DNA of 64,000 nucleotides from Vibrio pelagius (GTDB lineage: Bacteria; Pseudomonadota; Gammaproteobacteria; Enterobacterales; Vibrionaceae), in contig NZ_AP025505.1 in the NCBI RefSeq assembly GCF_024347575.1, positions 1-64,000 of the forward strand, written 5' to 3'. The translations under genes and the position numbers were made by a program. The notes under the pieces are model-generated. The model had not been told where the DNA came from, searched no databases, and was given only the letters and a program-made list of their open reading frames with translations. Shown here piece after piece: positions 43,376-52,580 of the stretch. Positions within the stretch are counted from its first letter, which is position 1. Every line of letters starts with the position of its first letter.

Positions 43376-43960
43376 ATGAGTAATGTATTAATTGTTAATG
43401 GTGGTAAAAAGTTTGCTCACTCCCAAGGAGCACTTAATAGTAGCTTAGTCGAATTAGCTGTGAGCTATTTGACCGAGCTAAACCACGACGTAGAGGTTAC
43501 TGAGGTTGATAGCGGCTACGACATAGAGACTGAAATAGCAAAGTGGTTATGGGCAGATGTTGTGATCCACCAAAACCCAGCATGGTGGATGGGAACACCT
43601 TGGATCGTAAAAAAATATATCGATGATGTCTTTACTATTGGGCACGGTCGTTTGTATCAAAGTGATGGCAGAACACGAATTGATAGCAACTCAATGTATG
43701 GTTCAGGTGGGTTGATTCAAGGGAAAAAGTATATGCTTTCGGTTACATGGAATGCCCCACAAGAAGCTTTTACTGATCCATCTCAGTTTTTTGAAGGGGT
43801 AGGCGTTGATGGTGTGTACTTACCATTTCATAAAGCACATCAGTTTTTGGGAATGTCCCCCTTGAGCACATTTATGTGCAATGATGTTATAAAAAAACCT
43901 CAGATAGAAAACGACTTTGACAGGTATAAAGCACACTTAAAAGAAGTGTTTTCAAGTTAA
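43376..43960 (+). CDS. MdaB-like NAD(P)H-dependent flavin oxidoreductase
   Basis: The 194-residue flavodoxin-fold protein begins NVLIVNGGKKFAHSQGALN and keeps WMGTPWIVKKYIDDVF and MYGSGGLIQGKKYMLSVTWNA. It is clearly paralogous to the MdaB at 32827-33411, with the same length and motif order. It starts two bases after the aldo-keto reductase stop and is probably translated by coupling. As a quinone reductase it would complement the aldehyde reductase upstream. Confidence 0.85.
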   Translation: MSNVLIVNGGKKFAHSQGALNSSLVELAVSYLTELNHDVEVTEVDSGYDIETEIAKWLWADVVIHQNPAWWMGTPWIVKKYIDDVFTIGHGRLYQSDGRTRIDSNSMYGSGGLIQGKKYMLSVTWNAPQEAFTDPSQFFEGVGVDGVYLPFHKAHQFLGMSPLSTFMCNDVIKKPQIENDFDRYKAHLKEVFSS

Positions 43961-44400
43961 TCTAGACTGATATTTCCATCTTCTGATTGGGCCTAATTGG
44001 TTCTGGATTATTGTCTACTCACCCTTTTATTTGGAGAGGGTGAGTATGTTGGTCATTGCTTGATACATTAAATCTCGACTCTCATGTTTATTTCGATGCG
44101 CTGTATTTAGTCAGGATGCCGTTATGAACTGTATAGACTCACCAACCACACTCTCTGAAACGGTTTGGAGCAAAAGCTTCTTAGCGAAGCCCATTATACC
44201 AACACAAACATCTTTGAGGGTAATAAAGGGGGATAAGAAAAATTATCTCAAATTTAAAAATATTACTTACTTAGTCCTGTCTCAAAAACATAAAGTCAAT
44301 AAGAGCACAGGATTACGGACGGTAGCAATGTAGGCCTTGGATGGAATTATATGGGTGAGTTTTAGATTATACTCCCTCCCAATATTCTGTCGAATTTTGT
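43961..44400. other. Gap with an inverted repeat and a doubtful small frame
   Basis: A hairpin with perfect 9-bp arms TACTCACCC (44016-44024) and GGGTGAGTA (44038-44046) lies 55 bases after the MdaB-like gene and may end its transcript, though no T run follows. A 69-codon plus frame at 44124-44333 has no recognisable features and is doubtful. Confidence 0.45.
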
Positions 44401-44805
44401 TTAATTTTGAGAACACTTTTCTCCAACATCCACCCAATTTCCATATTCGTCTTTCTTAAAACCGATTGCATACCCGGCATATTCGGTTTTTGTCCCCGAA
44501 CCAAGCAAAAGGTCTGATTGTTCAGTGATCTTTTGAGCTTTCACGCTTGCCCATGACCACCCCTTGCTCTCTACTTGTTGCTTAACCACTGGCCACAAGT
44601 AATTTGCTCTTTGACATAGTACTTCCATGTCGCTGAGATCATTAGTCAAATACTTGAGCGTATATACCCACTCATCTGCCCCTTTGACATACCCATATTC
44701 AATACCAATGATTTCTATTTTTTCACCAGACGGAAGCTTGTACATCTGACCTGCAATTGAAGCACTAGAAAACAATAATAAAAGTACTGAGCATATATGT
44801 ATCAT
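44401..44805 (-). CDS. Exported hypothetical protein
   Basis: The 134-residue protein has a signal peptide (MIHICSVLLLLFSSASIAG) and a mature part of about 116 residues with two cysteines (VLCQRANYLWP and the C-terminal KCSQN) that could pair in the periplasm. I do not recognise a family. I start at the ATG at 44805, preceded by AGGAT. It stands alone; no neighbour suggests a role. Confidence 0.65.
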   Translation of the reverse strand: MIHICSVLLLLFSSASIAGQMYKLPSGEKIEIIGIEYGYVKGADEWVYTLKYLTNDLSDMEVLCQRANYLWPVVKQQVESKGWSWASVKAQKITEQSDLLLGSGTKTEYAGYAIGFKKDEYGNWVDVGEKCSQN

Positions 44806-45081
44806 AGACGATCCTAAGTGAACGGGGCCAAAAGTAGTAAAATGCAACCTAACTCAATAACTAGCAAGGTTTCTACTCGATTGTTCATGAAAAATCAGAT
44901 ATACAGCTCATGGATGATTATTTAACTTAACAAGAAAGAGGCAGAAATGAGTCATTTTAAAATGGGATAAACATGCGTTAGAGTATCACTTCAAAATAGC
45001 TATTAGTTAACTTGACCATTGCCTAAATAATAAGCTACTTAATCACTATTCTGAATTTTCAGAACTCCAACCGATAGATAT

Positions 45082-45112
45082 GAAAAAGCCAACTGTAATC
45101 ACAATTGGCTTC
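45082..45112 (-). terminator. Intrinsic terminator of the receptor-hydrolase operon
   Basis: On the minus strand GAAGCCAATTGT pairs with ACAGTTGGCTTTTTC and is followed by T's, 37 bases after the hydrolase stop codon. Confidence 0.85.
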
Positions 45113-45148
45113 GTATAAAGCTGTCTACACTTTTAGATCGAGTATTGA

Positions 45149-46036
45149 TTAGATCTGTTCGTTCGGAAAGTGCGTATTCAAAAAGTCCAAAACGTGAGGA
45201 ACATATTTCTCAGTATCAAAGACTGGTGCACTGTGTCCGACACCCTCTTCAATGTAAAGTTGGTTGATGACTCCGTGCTCATCAAGCTTCGCTTTAAGTA
45301 TTTCACTTTGAGATAACGGTACTCGTTTGTCCAGGGTGCCATGTAACTGAATGTATGGTGGGGTATTTTTATTCACATAACTTGTCGTTGATGCTTGCTT
45401 GGCAAGTTCTGGAATGTTGCTTGGAATATCCCCTAAGAAACGAGACACTGACGATTTCTTGCTGGTTTTCTTGCCACCTTTATTGCCCAATTCAAGTAAA
45501 TCGGTAGGGCCAAAAAAGCTCACCACGGCAGAGACCTTGTACTTTGGTGGCTCATAGAAATCGACTAGGTTGTATGCCGAGTTAGTCGCACCAATAAATC
45601 CCGCTAGATGCCCGCCAGCAGAGCGCCCCATCATCACAAGATTGTCAGCGTTAATACCTAACTTCTCCGCATTATCGTGTAGATAGTTCAGTGCATCGTT
45701 GATGTCTTGAACCGGATGAGGGAAATTCGCTTCCCCACTCAAGCGGTAATCAACGGACGCTAATGCATATCCTTCGTTCAATACAGATTGAAGCAGTAGA
45801 GGGTTTTTCTCTGGAATTGCATCTTTACTTCCACGTTTCCACGCCCCCCCATGTACCCAAACCAACAACGGGTATTGAGTCGTTGCTTCAGCCGATGGTG
45901 TATAGAGATCAAGCTTAATCTCTCGTTCACCGATGGTTTTGAACAAAATGTCTTTCTCTACGTTAAACTCCCCTGCCATGCTGACAAGCGGCATTAGTAG
46001 TAGAGAAGCTATCGCAGATTTTATCTTCGTATTCAT
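45149..46036 (-). CDS. Exported alpha/beta hydrolase (HSL/BD-FAE-like esterase)
   Basis: The 295-residue protein has a signal peptide (ending VSMAG), the oxyanion loop HGGAW, nucleophile elbow MGRSAGGH, acid in HGTLDKRVP and catalytic His in EGVGHSAP. The fold is that of the esterase/lipase group of hormone-sensitive lipase and BD-FAE enzymes. It follows a TonB receptor by 29 bases behind a Fur-like box, so it may cleave a siderophore or its ester-linked cargo in the periplasm. This mirrors the Fes-like esterase and receptor pair at 16906-20502, but the two esterases belong to different hydrolase families. Confidence 0.82.
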   Translation of the reverse strand: MNTKIKSAIASLLLMPLVSMAGEFNVEKDILFKTIGEREIKLDLYTPSAEATTQYPLLVWVHGGAWKRGSKDAIPEKNPLLLQSVLNEGYALASVDYRLSGEANFPHPVQDINDALNYLHDNAEKLGINADNLVMMGRSAGGHLAGFIGATNSAYNLVDFYEPPKYKVSAVVSFFGPTDLLELGNKGGKKTSKKSSVSRFLGDIPSNIPELAKQASTTSYVNKNTPPYIQLHGTLDKRVPLSQSEILKAKLDEHGVINQLYIEEGVGHSAPVFDTEKYVPHVLDFLNTHFPNEQI

Positions 46037-46065
46037 GGTGTCGTTCTTCGTTTAGAAACAATTAA

Positions 46066-48009
46066 CTAGAAAGTCGCTTCAGCGGCTAACCAATAGCGTC
46101 GACCATCTTCAATATAGCCAAACTCTTCTTCTGTAGTCTGCTTATCAAGTAGATTGTAAACAGCCGCCACTAACTTCACATTCTTAGTGACATGCCAGTT
46201 TGCACCAAGATCAACGTAAGTCACAGAAGGCGCTAAGGTTCTAGAGCTCGTACTCGTAACGTTATCTTTCTCTTCGCCTTGATAATTTACGCGTGCCCAT
46301 GAACCGATATCATCACGTATTGCCCAATCACCATTGACAGAGAGCTGATGCTCAGGCGCTTGAACAAGTGGCAAACCATCATTTTCATCATTGGTATTCT
46401 TTTCGCTGCGAGTGAAAGTGTAAGTTGCGCTTAGTGTGATCGAATCTGTAACGCCCTTAGAAACGGAGCTTTCCGCACCATAGCTGATAGCGTCATCAAT
46501 ATTGACGTAGGTGCGGTCGCAGCTTCTACTGTCAGTACAATTCGGGTCAACAAATTCACTTTCTATCTTGTCTTTGAAGTCGCTATAAAACAGAGTGACA
46601 TTTGCGGATAGGTCGCGATTATCTGCATAGTACAAACCCATCTCGGTATTTACTGAAGTTTCTGGCGTTAAGTCTGGATTACCGTAAATGGAACAACGAC
46701 CTCTGCAACTTTCTTGAACCCAATCATCATCCATTTCAGTTAGGCTTGGAGCTCGATAGCCTGTAGATACACCACCTTTTAGCGCCCAATTTTGGTCAAC
46801 TGACCAAACCCCATAAACTCTTGGGCTTAACTGCCCCGAAAAAATTTCATTGTCGTCGTAGCGTAAGCCAACTGTAAGAGCAAAATCATCAGTGATATAC
46901 CACTCATCTTCAGCAAAGACAGCCCACTGTTTGTTCACGGATGCCAAGGATAGATTATTATCAGTCAGGTCTTTCTTCTCAAAAGACGCCCCCAATGTTA
47001 AATAGTGGTCATCAATTGGCAGTCCCCATTGCGTATTGATGTGACTATTCTCGACCTCTTTATCTGCACCGATATTTTTGACTGTTTCATTACTGATAAA
47101 TGAAGAGCTCGAGCCCCAAGAATAGTTACCGTCGTGTCCAAAACCAATAGATTGGCGCTCATATTCCCTTACTGCAACTTGAGACTCTCGCTCCACTGAC
47201 TTATCTAAAGTGGTCTCTCGCTCTTGGTTATGATTGGTGAACTCCAGAGTAAAAGTGTCGTCAGAGGTTGGTGTTAAGTACAAAGAAGCACGATAGTTAT
47301 CGAGTGTCTTACCTGCATAGCCACCGACAATCTCATCTTCATTTCTTTCCTGATACAGTCCAGTTACAGATGCACTCAATAAACCATCAATGATTGGCCC
47401 TGCAAGGTAAAGTTGTCCTTGGTAGCTATTCCCAGATTTCGAATTTTCTTGAAGAGTCGTCTCTGCACGCAAACTACCGTGCCACTCTTGATAGTCTTTA
47501 CGCGTGATGATGTTGATTACACCACCCAGCGCATCTGAACCATACAAGGTAGACATTGGTCCACGAACAACTTCAATTCGGTCAATTGCATTCAGCGGTG
47601 GGAGCCAATCTTGTTCGGTAAACGTGCTGCCATTCGTTTGAGTTTCTCTCCCAGACTGCTTTCTGCCATCAACAAGAATGGCCGTATACTGAGCAGGCAT
47701 GCCGCGAATAGAGATATCTTGACCATCGCCACCGCCAGTCACAGTCACGCCTGGGATGTCAGTTAGAGCGTCGGTGAGATCTTTGTAAGAGCGACTTTCA
47801 AGTTGCTCTCGCGTTATAACACTGATTGTTGCTGGCGCTTCTGTTACAAGTTGTTCGTACCCAGAAGCAGTAACCACCATAGTTTCCATTGTCGTTGTAT
47901 TGGTACCCGAATCGGCAAGTTGGTCGTTGGCGACACAGGCCATGGGTACCAAAATACATGCAGAAACAACTGATTTAGAGAGTAGCGAGTATGAGAAAAG
48001 AGGTTTCAT
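46066..48009 (-). CDS. TonB-dependent receptor (IrgA/FepA-type)
   Basis: This 647-residue outer-membrane receptor has a signal peptide, a TonB box (METMVVTAS), a plug (APATISVITREQLESR; DRIEVVRGPMSTLYGSDALGG) and a barrel ending AEATF. It carries CRGRCSIYGNPDLTPETS, the same extracellular cysteine motif as the receptor at 16906-18888, and several Cys pairs (CTDSRSCDR) more. A catechol siderophore is the likely ligand. I start at the ATG at 48009 because the longer frame would run through the Fur box. It is followed by an exported hydrolase. Confidence 0.88.
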   Translation of the reverse strand: MKPLFSYSLLSKSVVSACILVPMACVANDQLADSGTNTTTMETMVVTASGYEQLVTEAPATISVITREQLESRSYKDLTDALTDIPGVTVTGGGDGQDISIRGMPAQYTAILVDGRKQSGRETQTNGSTFTEQDWLPPLNAIDRIEVVRGPMSTLYGSDALGGVINIITRKDYQEWHGSLRAETTLQENSKSGNSYQGQLYLAGPIIDGLLSASVTGLYQERNEDEIVGGYAGKTLDNYRASLYLTPTSDDTFTLEFTNHNQERETTLDKSVERESQVAVREYERQSIGFGHDGNYSWGSSSSFISNETVKNIGADKEVENSHINTQWGLPIDDHYLTLGASFEKKDLTDNNLSLASVNKQWAVFAEDEWYITDDFALTVGLRYDDNEIFSGQLSPRVYGVWSVDQNWALKGGVSTGYRAPSLTEMDDDWVQESCRGRCSIYGNPDLTPETSVNTEMGLYYADNRDLSANVTLFYSDFKDKIESEFVDPNCTDSRSCDRTYVNIDDAISYGAESSVSKGVTDSITLSATYTFTRSEKNTNDENDGLPLVQAPEHQLSVNGDWAIRDDIGSWARVNYQGEEKDNVTSTSSRTLAPSVTYVDLGANWHVTKNVKLVAAVYNLLDKQTTEEEFGYIEDGRRYWLAAEATF

Positions 48010-48036
48010 ATTGAGTTGGCTTAGAATGTAATTACA

Positions 48037-48057
48037 TTTAATAATTATTCTCAATTA
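48037..48057 (-). promoter_or_regulatory. Fur-box-like site upstream of the second receptor
   Basis: TTAATAATTATTCTCAATT resembles the Fur consensus half-sites AATGATAAT-ATTCTCATT and lies about 30 bases before the receptor start. Confidence 0.6.
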
Positions 48058-48160
48058 AACCTGATGGTCATATTCATTGACAAGGCAATCCTTATCACAG
48101 GAAGAGAATATCACTATCCACCAGGCGAATAATCACAAGCAATTTACCCGGATATTGCAT

Positions 48161-49099
48161 TTAAGATAAGGTGTCTTTTCCTACGTAGAGTTGCTTAAAT
48201 ATGTCCCTTACCCATTCACACATAGGGTCATCGTTAAAGCGTTTGTGCCAATACAAGTAAACCTCTTGAAAATCCAACTGCAGCGCTTTAGGGACTTCAC
48301 GTACAATTAATCGAGGATCTTGACAAGCAGCTTCTGCAAAAGGTGTGGGTAGATGGAAAATAATATCTGTCTCCGCGGCGATACTCGGTGCGGAGCTAAA
48401 ATTACTCAGCTGGACAGGAGCAGATAAACGTTGCTTTTTGTTGGCTAAACCAAGCTCTTGGTACTTATGTTCAAACGATAATCGCTTTTCGCCCTGCAAA
48501 GAAACTTGGCCAAAATCGAAGTCGGCGAGTTTCTCGGGGGTAAGCTCTTGCTCTGCCAGTGGGTGCTTTTTGTTCATCAGTAAGCGGAAAGTTCGCTTAG
48601 CAACAACCATACGATAGATATTCTGCTCTGAGCTTGGTGGTTGATGAGAAGAGAGGGCGAAATGAACGTCTCCCGCTACTAGGGCATCAAAATGACGTTT
48701 TGGTGCCGAATCTAAACTCACCGTAAGGTTTGGCGCTTGTTTTCGAATCTTGGCAATAACCTTGGGCATTAAGGTATTAATCTGAGGTAGAAGACCGTAA
48801 ATCTTGACAGTGCTTGATACGGTACTCGGATCAAATGAGTCTTTATGAGCGAGTTTTTCTAAGCTGCTAATCACATTATTGATATCGTGCTTTACTGACT
48901 CCGCTTTTGGTGTCAGCTCATAACCGTATTTCTTGCGCACTAACAACTCATCATCGAAGAAAATACGCATCTTTTTAAGTGCTCGACTCACCGCAGACTG
49001 ACTCATATTTAAAGCCATCGCGGTGTTGGATACATGCTTTTCTTCGAGTAAATGTTTTAAAATGAAGAGTAAATTTAGATCAATTTGAGATAAGTTCAT
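48161..49099 (-). CDS. LysR-family regulator of the second receptor locus
   Basis: The 312-residue LysR protein has an N-terminal HTH (HVSNTAMALNMSQSAVSRALKKM) of the LeuO/NodD-like subgroup and a ligand-binding domain. It lies upstream of the TonB receptor on the same strand, about 150 bases away. In V. cholerae the irgA receptor is controlled by the LysR regulator IrgB; that gene is divergent, whereas here the order is tandem, so similarity in role is inferred. I start at the ATG at 49099, though a longer frame to 49135 is possible. Confidence 0.85.
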   Translation of the reverse strand: MNLSQIDLNLLFILKHLLEEKHVSNTAMALNMSQSAVSRALKKMRIFFDDELLVRKKYGYELTPKAESVKHDINNVISSLEKLAHKDSFDPSTVSSTVKIYGLLPQINTLMPKVIAKIRKQAPNLTVSLDSAPKRHFDALVAGDVHFALSSHQPPSSEQNIYRMVVAKRTFRLLMNKKHPLAEQELTPEKLADFDFGQVSLQGEKRLSFEHKYQELGLANKKQRLSAPVQLSNFSSAPSIAAETDIIFHLPTPFAEAACQDPRLIVREVPKALQLDFQEVYLYWHKRFNDDPMCEWVRDIFKQLYVGKDTLS

Positions 49100-49260
49100 G
49101 TCAATTATGCCCGCTATGCTTCCAGTAGGTGGCATAGTACATAAACTTTTATAGATTGTGGTAAGTGTTTTCGGCCGTTCGAGTCATGATTCGATTGAGG
49201 CATTGCCTATTATTAGCGATTTAGGTCTAACAAACACAACTAATCTGTTGCGCAAACTCG

Positions 49261-49325
49261 AAATGGGGCAGATTTGAGTTATGAAGTGCTCGCCGCGAAG
49301 GTTTTGGACATAAGTGAGTCAGACT
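49261..49325 (-). repeat. Repeat-family copy near 49.3 kb (two half-sites)
   Basis: AATGGGGCAGATTTGAG (49262-49278) and GGTTTTGGACATAAGTGAGT (49300-49319) both resemble the minus core in direct orientation. The site separates the LysR gene from the DUF2000-LysE-AraC operon. Confidence 0.4.
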
Positions 49326-49381
49326 TACCTCTGACTCCTCACCCTGACTTAGGATTGTTAAAGGTGTAGCTTACTTAAACA

Positions 49382-49792
49382 CTAGTCGTGAAGCTTCGCA
49401 CCTTTGACAACTTTATCCACTATTTTTTTCTCCGCGCACATAGCAATACCGACCAAAGGCAAGCTTTCCGTATCATAGTATCGAACGGTACTTCGATTCG
49501 CTTCATCATGACCTGTCGCGAACATATCTTCGATAAATATTGCGGTTTCAATATTTGCGCGATTAGCGCGTTGGATAAAAGTAGGCAACTTATTTCTCTT
49601 CACTTTTAGTACGATTGTTGGCTGAATACAAAGCGGTAAGTAGGTGTTGTCACTCCCATCTACATATCGTTCACCAGTCTCAACCGCTGATGTTGAAGTG
49701 ATACTACCAGACAAAAAACTGACAACATTCAATTTCTGCCAGATTGGTAAATCCTCTGCCACAACAATGACAAACTTAGAATCAAATTGCAT
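49382..49792 (-). CDS. DUF2000 family protein
   Basis: The 136-residue cytoplasmic protein matches the DUF2000 family: KFVIVVAEDLPIWQKLNVVSF, IQPTIVLK, IEDMFATGHDEANR and PLVGIAMCAEKK. The family resembles aminoacyl-tRNA hydrolase PTH2-like folds and is often found with LysE exporters and AraC regulators, as here. Its function is not established; a role in handling amino-acid or peptide toxicity has been suggested from context only. It is the last of a three-gene operon. Confidence 0.82.
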   Translation of the reverse strand: MQFDSKFVIVVAEDLPIWQKLNVVSFLSGSITSTSAVETGERYVDGSDNTYLPLCIQPTIVLKVKRNKLPTFIQRANRANIETAIFIEDMFATGHDEANRSTVRYYDTESLPLVGIAMCAEKKIVDKVVKGAKLHD

Positions 49793-49807
49793 ATAACCTC
49801 TTATTAA

Positions 49808-50404
49808 TCAGAACACTAAATCAATGACAGGTGGTACACCCATCTTTAAACCAACAAACAGCAACAGCACTGCCATTAGTTTGTTCATTACAGCCAGATA
49901 GTTAGTTTCGTTTATCTTTTTGCCAATTAGGCGTCCAGCAATGTAGTAAGCAGTAGGAGCACCAAACGCAAGTAGTGCCAAAATAGCGCACCATACATAG
50001 ATATATCCGCCTGTAATACCTGCTGATGGGAATTGAACGGTGGCAATAGGCAATGCAACCGTAATGCCTTTGGGATTGAGAAGCTGAAGCATCAAACCGT
50101 CTTGCAGACTCATGCTTTGGCTTGGCTCTGATTCAACTTTACCTACTCGGCTGAAGAATATTTTGTATGCCAACCAAAGAATGTAGATAGCGCCCAATAT
50201 TGCCGTCCATCGTAAGAAAGCATCATTCATTAATGCCTCACCAATCAGCGAAACAGTACCGAATAATGCAAACATGGCGATTGAGACACCGAGACTAAAG
50301 CCAAATATTGAACTTTGTTTCTGTATACCACTGTTTAAACAGATAGCATTGACTGGCCCGGGGGTATACATGACCCCTAGAGCATAAATAATTATGTCCA
50401 GCAT
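49808..50404 (-). CDS. LysE family amino-acid exporter
   Basis: The 198-residue inner-membrane protein has six hydrophobic segments and the LysE/RhtB signature GVMYTPGPVNAICLNSG at the N-terminus (usually TPGPN), plus LLNPKGITVALPIA. It probably exports an amino acid or a related small compound. The operon order AraC, LysE, DUF2000 with short gaps (34 and 15 bases) indicates a single regulated export module. Confidence 0.88.
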   Translation of the reverse strand: MLDIIIYALGVMYTPGPVNAICLNSGIQKQSSIFGFSLGVSIAMFALFGTVSLIGEALMNDAFLRWTAILGAIYILWLAYKIFFSRVGKVESEPSQSMSLQDGLMLQLLNPKGITVALPIATVQFPSAGITGGYIYVWCAILALLAFGAPTAYYIAGRLIGKKINETNYLAVMNKLMAVLLLFVGLKMGVPPVIDLVF

Positions 50405-50438
50405 AGTTTTTATCTTTTAGTAGATGCTTTAGTTGAAG

Positions 50439-51266
50439 CTAAAGCGAGAGTTGTTTTTGGTATTGAGTCGGCGTGATGCCAAACGTGTTCTTAAAGTTAC
50501 GATTAAGATGGCTTAAGTCGGAAAAACCGTACTTAAAAGCAATATTCGCAGCGTTGTCACCTAACTCTAACTCGCGTTTTACACGGTTGATTTTATTGCT
50601 GAGTACATACTGGTGTGGCGTCATGCCAAACTGTTTACTAAACAGTCGAATGAAATGATATTTAGACATATTGGCGGCACTTGATATCTCTTCAATGTCT
50701 ATCTTTCGATTAAGGTTGAAGTGAATAAACTCCTTTGCTCGCTCTAAGAGCATCTCTGTTCGCCCATGAGCCACTTTCTCAATAAACGAACCGCCACCTA
50801 GACGAACTATTGAATGGGCAATGCCTAGTAAGAGGTGTTCTTCCTCTAATGAAGAAAGTGGTTGTTCTGAGTTCATAGAACGTGAAAAAGACATAACCTG
50901 TCGTTGCAAAATCAGATCATAAAAGGATGCCTCTCTCAGCCGAGACTGATCCTTAGATACATTACCTATGCTTTGCATCAGGCTCATCATTATCGAATCA
51001 GGTATGTAGAGCATTTCATACTCCATATCTTTTCCATCTCCAGCATGCCCATCATGAACCTGCTCTGGACTAAAAAAGATTACGTTTCCTGCCTGACTTT
51101 TATGAAAAGCACCATTGCTAAAAAAATCCTGTCGTCCACGGCAAGTTACACCAATACTGAATTCTTCATGCGCATGCTTACCGTAACTAAAGTCTTTCAT
51201 CTTTGCTGAAAATGAACACAACCCTAGCGTGTGCGCACTTTGTTGATAACTAAATTGTTCATGCAT
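50439..51266 (-). CDS. AraC-family regulator of the LysE-DUF2000 operon
   Basis: The 275-residue protein has an N-terminal cupin (YGKHAHEEFSIGVTCRG, about residues 28-45) and a C-terminal AraC double HTH (IEEISSAANMSKYHFIRLF; AANIAFKYGFSDLSHLNRNF). It heads a three-gene operon with a LysE exporter and a DUF2000 protein. The effector is presumably the exported compound. Confidence 0.9.
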   Translation of the reverse strand: MHEQFSYQQSAHTLGLCSFSAKMKDFSYGKHAHEEFSIGVTCRGRQDFFSNGAFHKSQAGNVIFFSPEQVHDGHAGDGKDMEYEMLYIPDSIMMSLMQSIGNVSKDQSRLREASFYDLILQRQVMSFSRSMNSEQPLSSLEEEHLLLGIAHSIVRLGGGSFIEKVAHGRTEMLLERAKEFIHFNLNRKIDIEEISSAANMSKYHFIRLFSKQFGMTPHQYVLSNKINRVKRELELGDNAANIAFKYGFSDLSHLNRNFKNTFGITPTQYQKQLSL

Positions 51267-51374
51267 TCTTACCGACTCAATCTACATAGTGGAAACATAA
51301 TGAAAGTATAGGTAGCAAGTGATAGTGAAGATAGAACAAAATTGCTAAATGCATAGCAGTTACTTTTTGCTCTC

Positions 51375-51442
51375 TAGCAAGCTTTGGGGCAGAAGTGTTT
51401 TAGAGCAGTCGCACTAAGGCGCTCTTGTCCCAAAGCGAGCTA
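51375..51442. repeat. Complete imperfect-palindrome copy near 51.4 kb
   Basis: Arms of 29 bases (51375-51403 and 51414-51442) pair at 21 positions around a 10-base loop. The left arm holds GCTTTGGGGCAGAAGTG and the right arm GGCGCTCTTGTCCCAAAGC, so both orientations of the family core are present in one hairpin. It lies between the AraC-LysE-DUF2000 operon and the metallophosphoesterase gene. Confidence 0.7.
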
Positions 51443-51700
51443 CCGCGTGAGTCACTTCAATGAATATGTACATCACCAGATCTAGGATAATCCCAATGTC
51501 AAAACCACTATTAAATCGTTCATTATTGCCGTAGACCACCATGAATCATTAACTCATCTAAAATAGGTCAGAAATAAAAAAATTATGAGTACGATAGATA
51601 AAAAATCAGATAAAACAGATACTTTTGCTCACATCTTGCCCTCAAAGAACAAAAATCAAGCATACGTAACCACATTCAATGCTATTAGCATTAAACACGG

Positions 51701-52498
51701 TCAATTAAATAACCTAAACAATCTTCGTGAATTAAGGAGGCTTTTTCTGTTGCCATCCTCGTGTGGGTAGCCAATCTGATTAGAGATTTGCCTAACACCC
51801 TCAACAATACAATCGAAATTGTCATGAGTATGTCCACTTACCATCACTCCCACACCGTGCGTAGCTAGCTCTCGGATTAACTCATTATCGTCAGAACAGA
51901 AATAACACGTCAAAAGATCTACTGGATATTTTGAATGCCTCAGTTCAACGGATTGTGGGAAGTGGGTCACAACCAGCTTGTTTTGTGCTGTGGAAGCTAA
52001 CATAGATTTAATACAAGCGTTTCTAAACTCACGGTTCAGTGATCTCATTTTCGAGGGTGTCAGCACTTGGTTATTTACAGAGATGCTTTTGAAGTCATGA
52101 ACTTTCAACTGTAAAGAAAGTGTATTGACGTCGTTCAGCTTACTAATATTAGACCAGCCAACTCCACCAAATAACTCAAGGTCAAATTTGCTAAGGACTA
52201 CAGAAGTGTTTTCTAGGAAGTGTAGGTTGTTGCTTAATTTATTCCAAAGAGGAACGCAAGACAGGTAATCCTGATAATCAAAGCCTCTCTGATAGAACTC
52301 ATGGTTGCCAGCAATAACAATAAACTCAATATCTGGATTAGATTTTGCAGCTTGCAATGCTAACTCTGCTAGCCCGACACCATGTGTTATATCGCCGGCA
52401 GCAATCACAATATCAGCACCAGGATTAACTAAATCCATGATAGTAGTTCCGCAGAACTCCTCATGCAGGTCGGATATTATCTGAAATAAGGCACTCAC
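51701..52498 (-). CDS. Metallophosphoesterase (calcineurin-like)
   Basis: The 265-residue cytoplasmic protein has the dimetal phosphoesterase signature in order: ISDLHEEF (DxH), AAGDITHG (GD), AGNHEFYQ (GNH), a THF motif and SGHTHD (GHxH). It should hydrolyse a phosphomonoester or diester, perhaps a nucleotide; the subfamily is common near phage and defence loci but this is not evidence of such a role. Translation starts at GTG with GAGAG upstream. It lies between two copies of the repeat family. Confidence 0.85.
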   Translation of the reverse strand: MSALFQIISDLHEEFCGTTIMDLVNPGADIVIAAGDITHGVGLAELALQAAKSNPDIEFIVIAGNHEFYQRGFDYQDYLSCVPLWNKLSNNLHFLENTSVVLSKFDLELFGGVGWSNISKLNDVNTLSLQLKVHDFKSISVNNQVLTPSKMRSLNREFRNACIKSMLASTAQNKLVVTHFPQSVELRHSKYPVDLLTCYFCSDDNELIRELATHGVGVMVSGHTHDNFDCIVEGVRQISNQIGYPHEDGNRKSLLNSRRLFRLFN

Positions 52499-52580
52499 TA
52501 ATATGCTCTCAAAAATTACATAAAGTATAGGGCTAACCTATCACATTGCCACTGTGAAAATCTGCTCTCAATATAGAGCC

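Noticed and set aside
44124-44333. 69-codon plus-strand frame
   Set aside because: No recognisable domain, Lys/Asn-rich AT composition and only a weak ribosome site; kept only as a note in the gap entry.
51375-51442. Canonical integron attC site
   Set aside because: The hairpin is attC-like in shape and place, but the ends do not fit RYYYAAC/GTTRRRY and no integrase gene is in the window; reported only as an unexplained repeat.
51585-51770. 61-codon plus-strand frame (MSTIDKKSDKTDTFAH start)
   Set aside because: No ribosome site, low-complexity polar start, and its end overlaps the metallophosphoesterase gene on the other strand.
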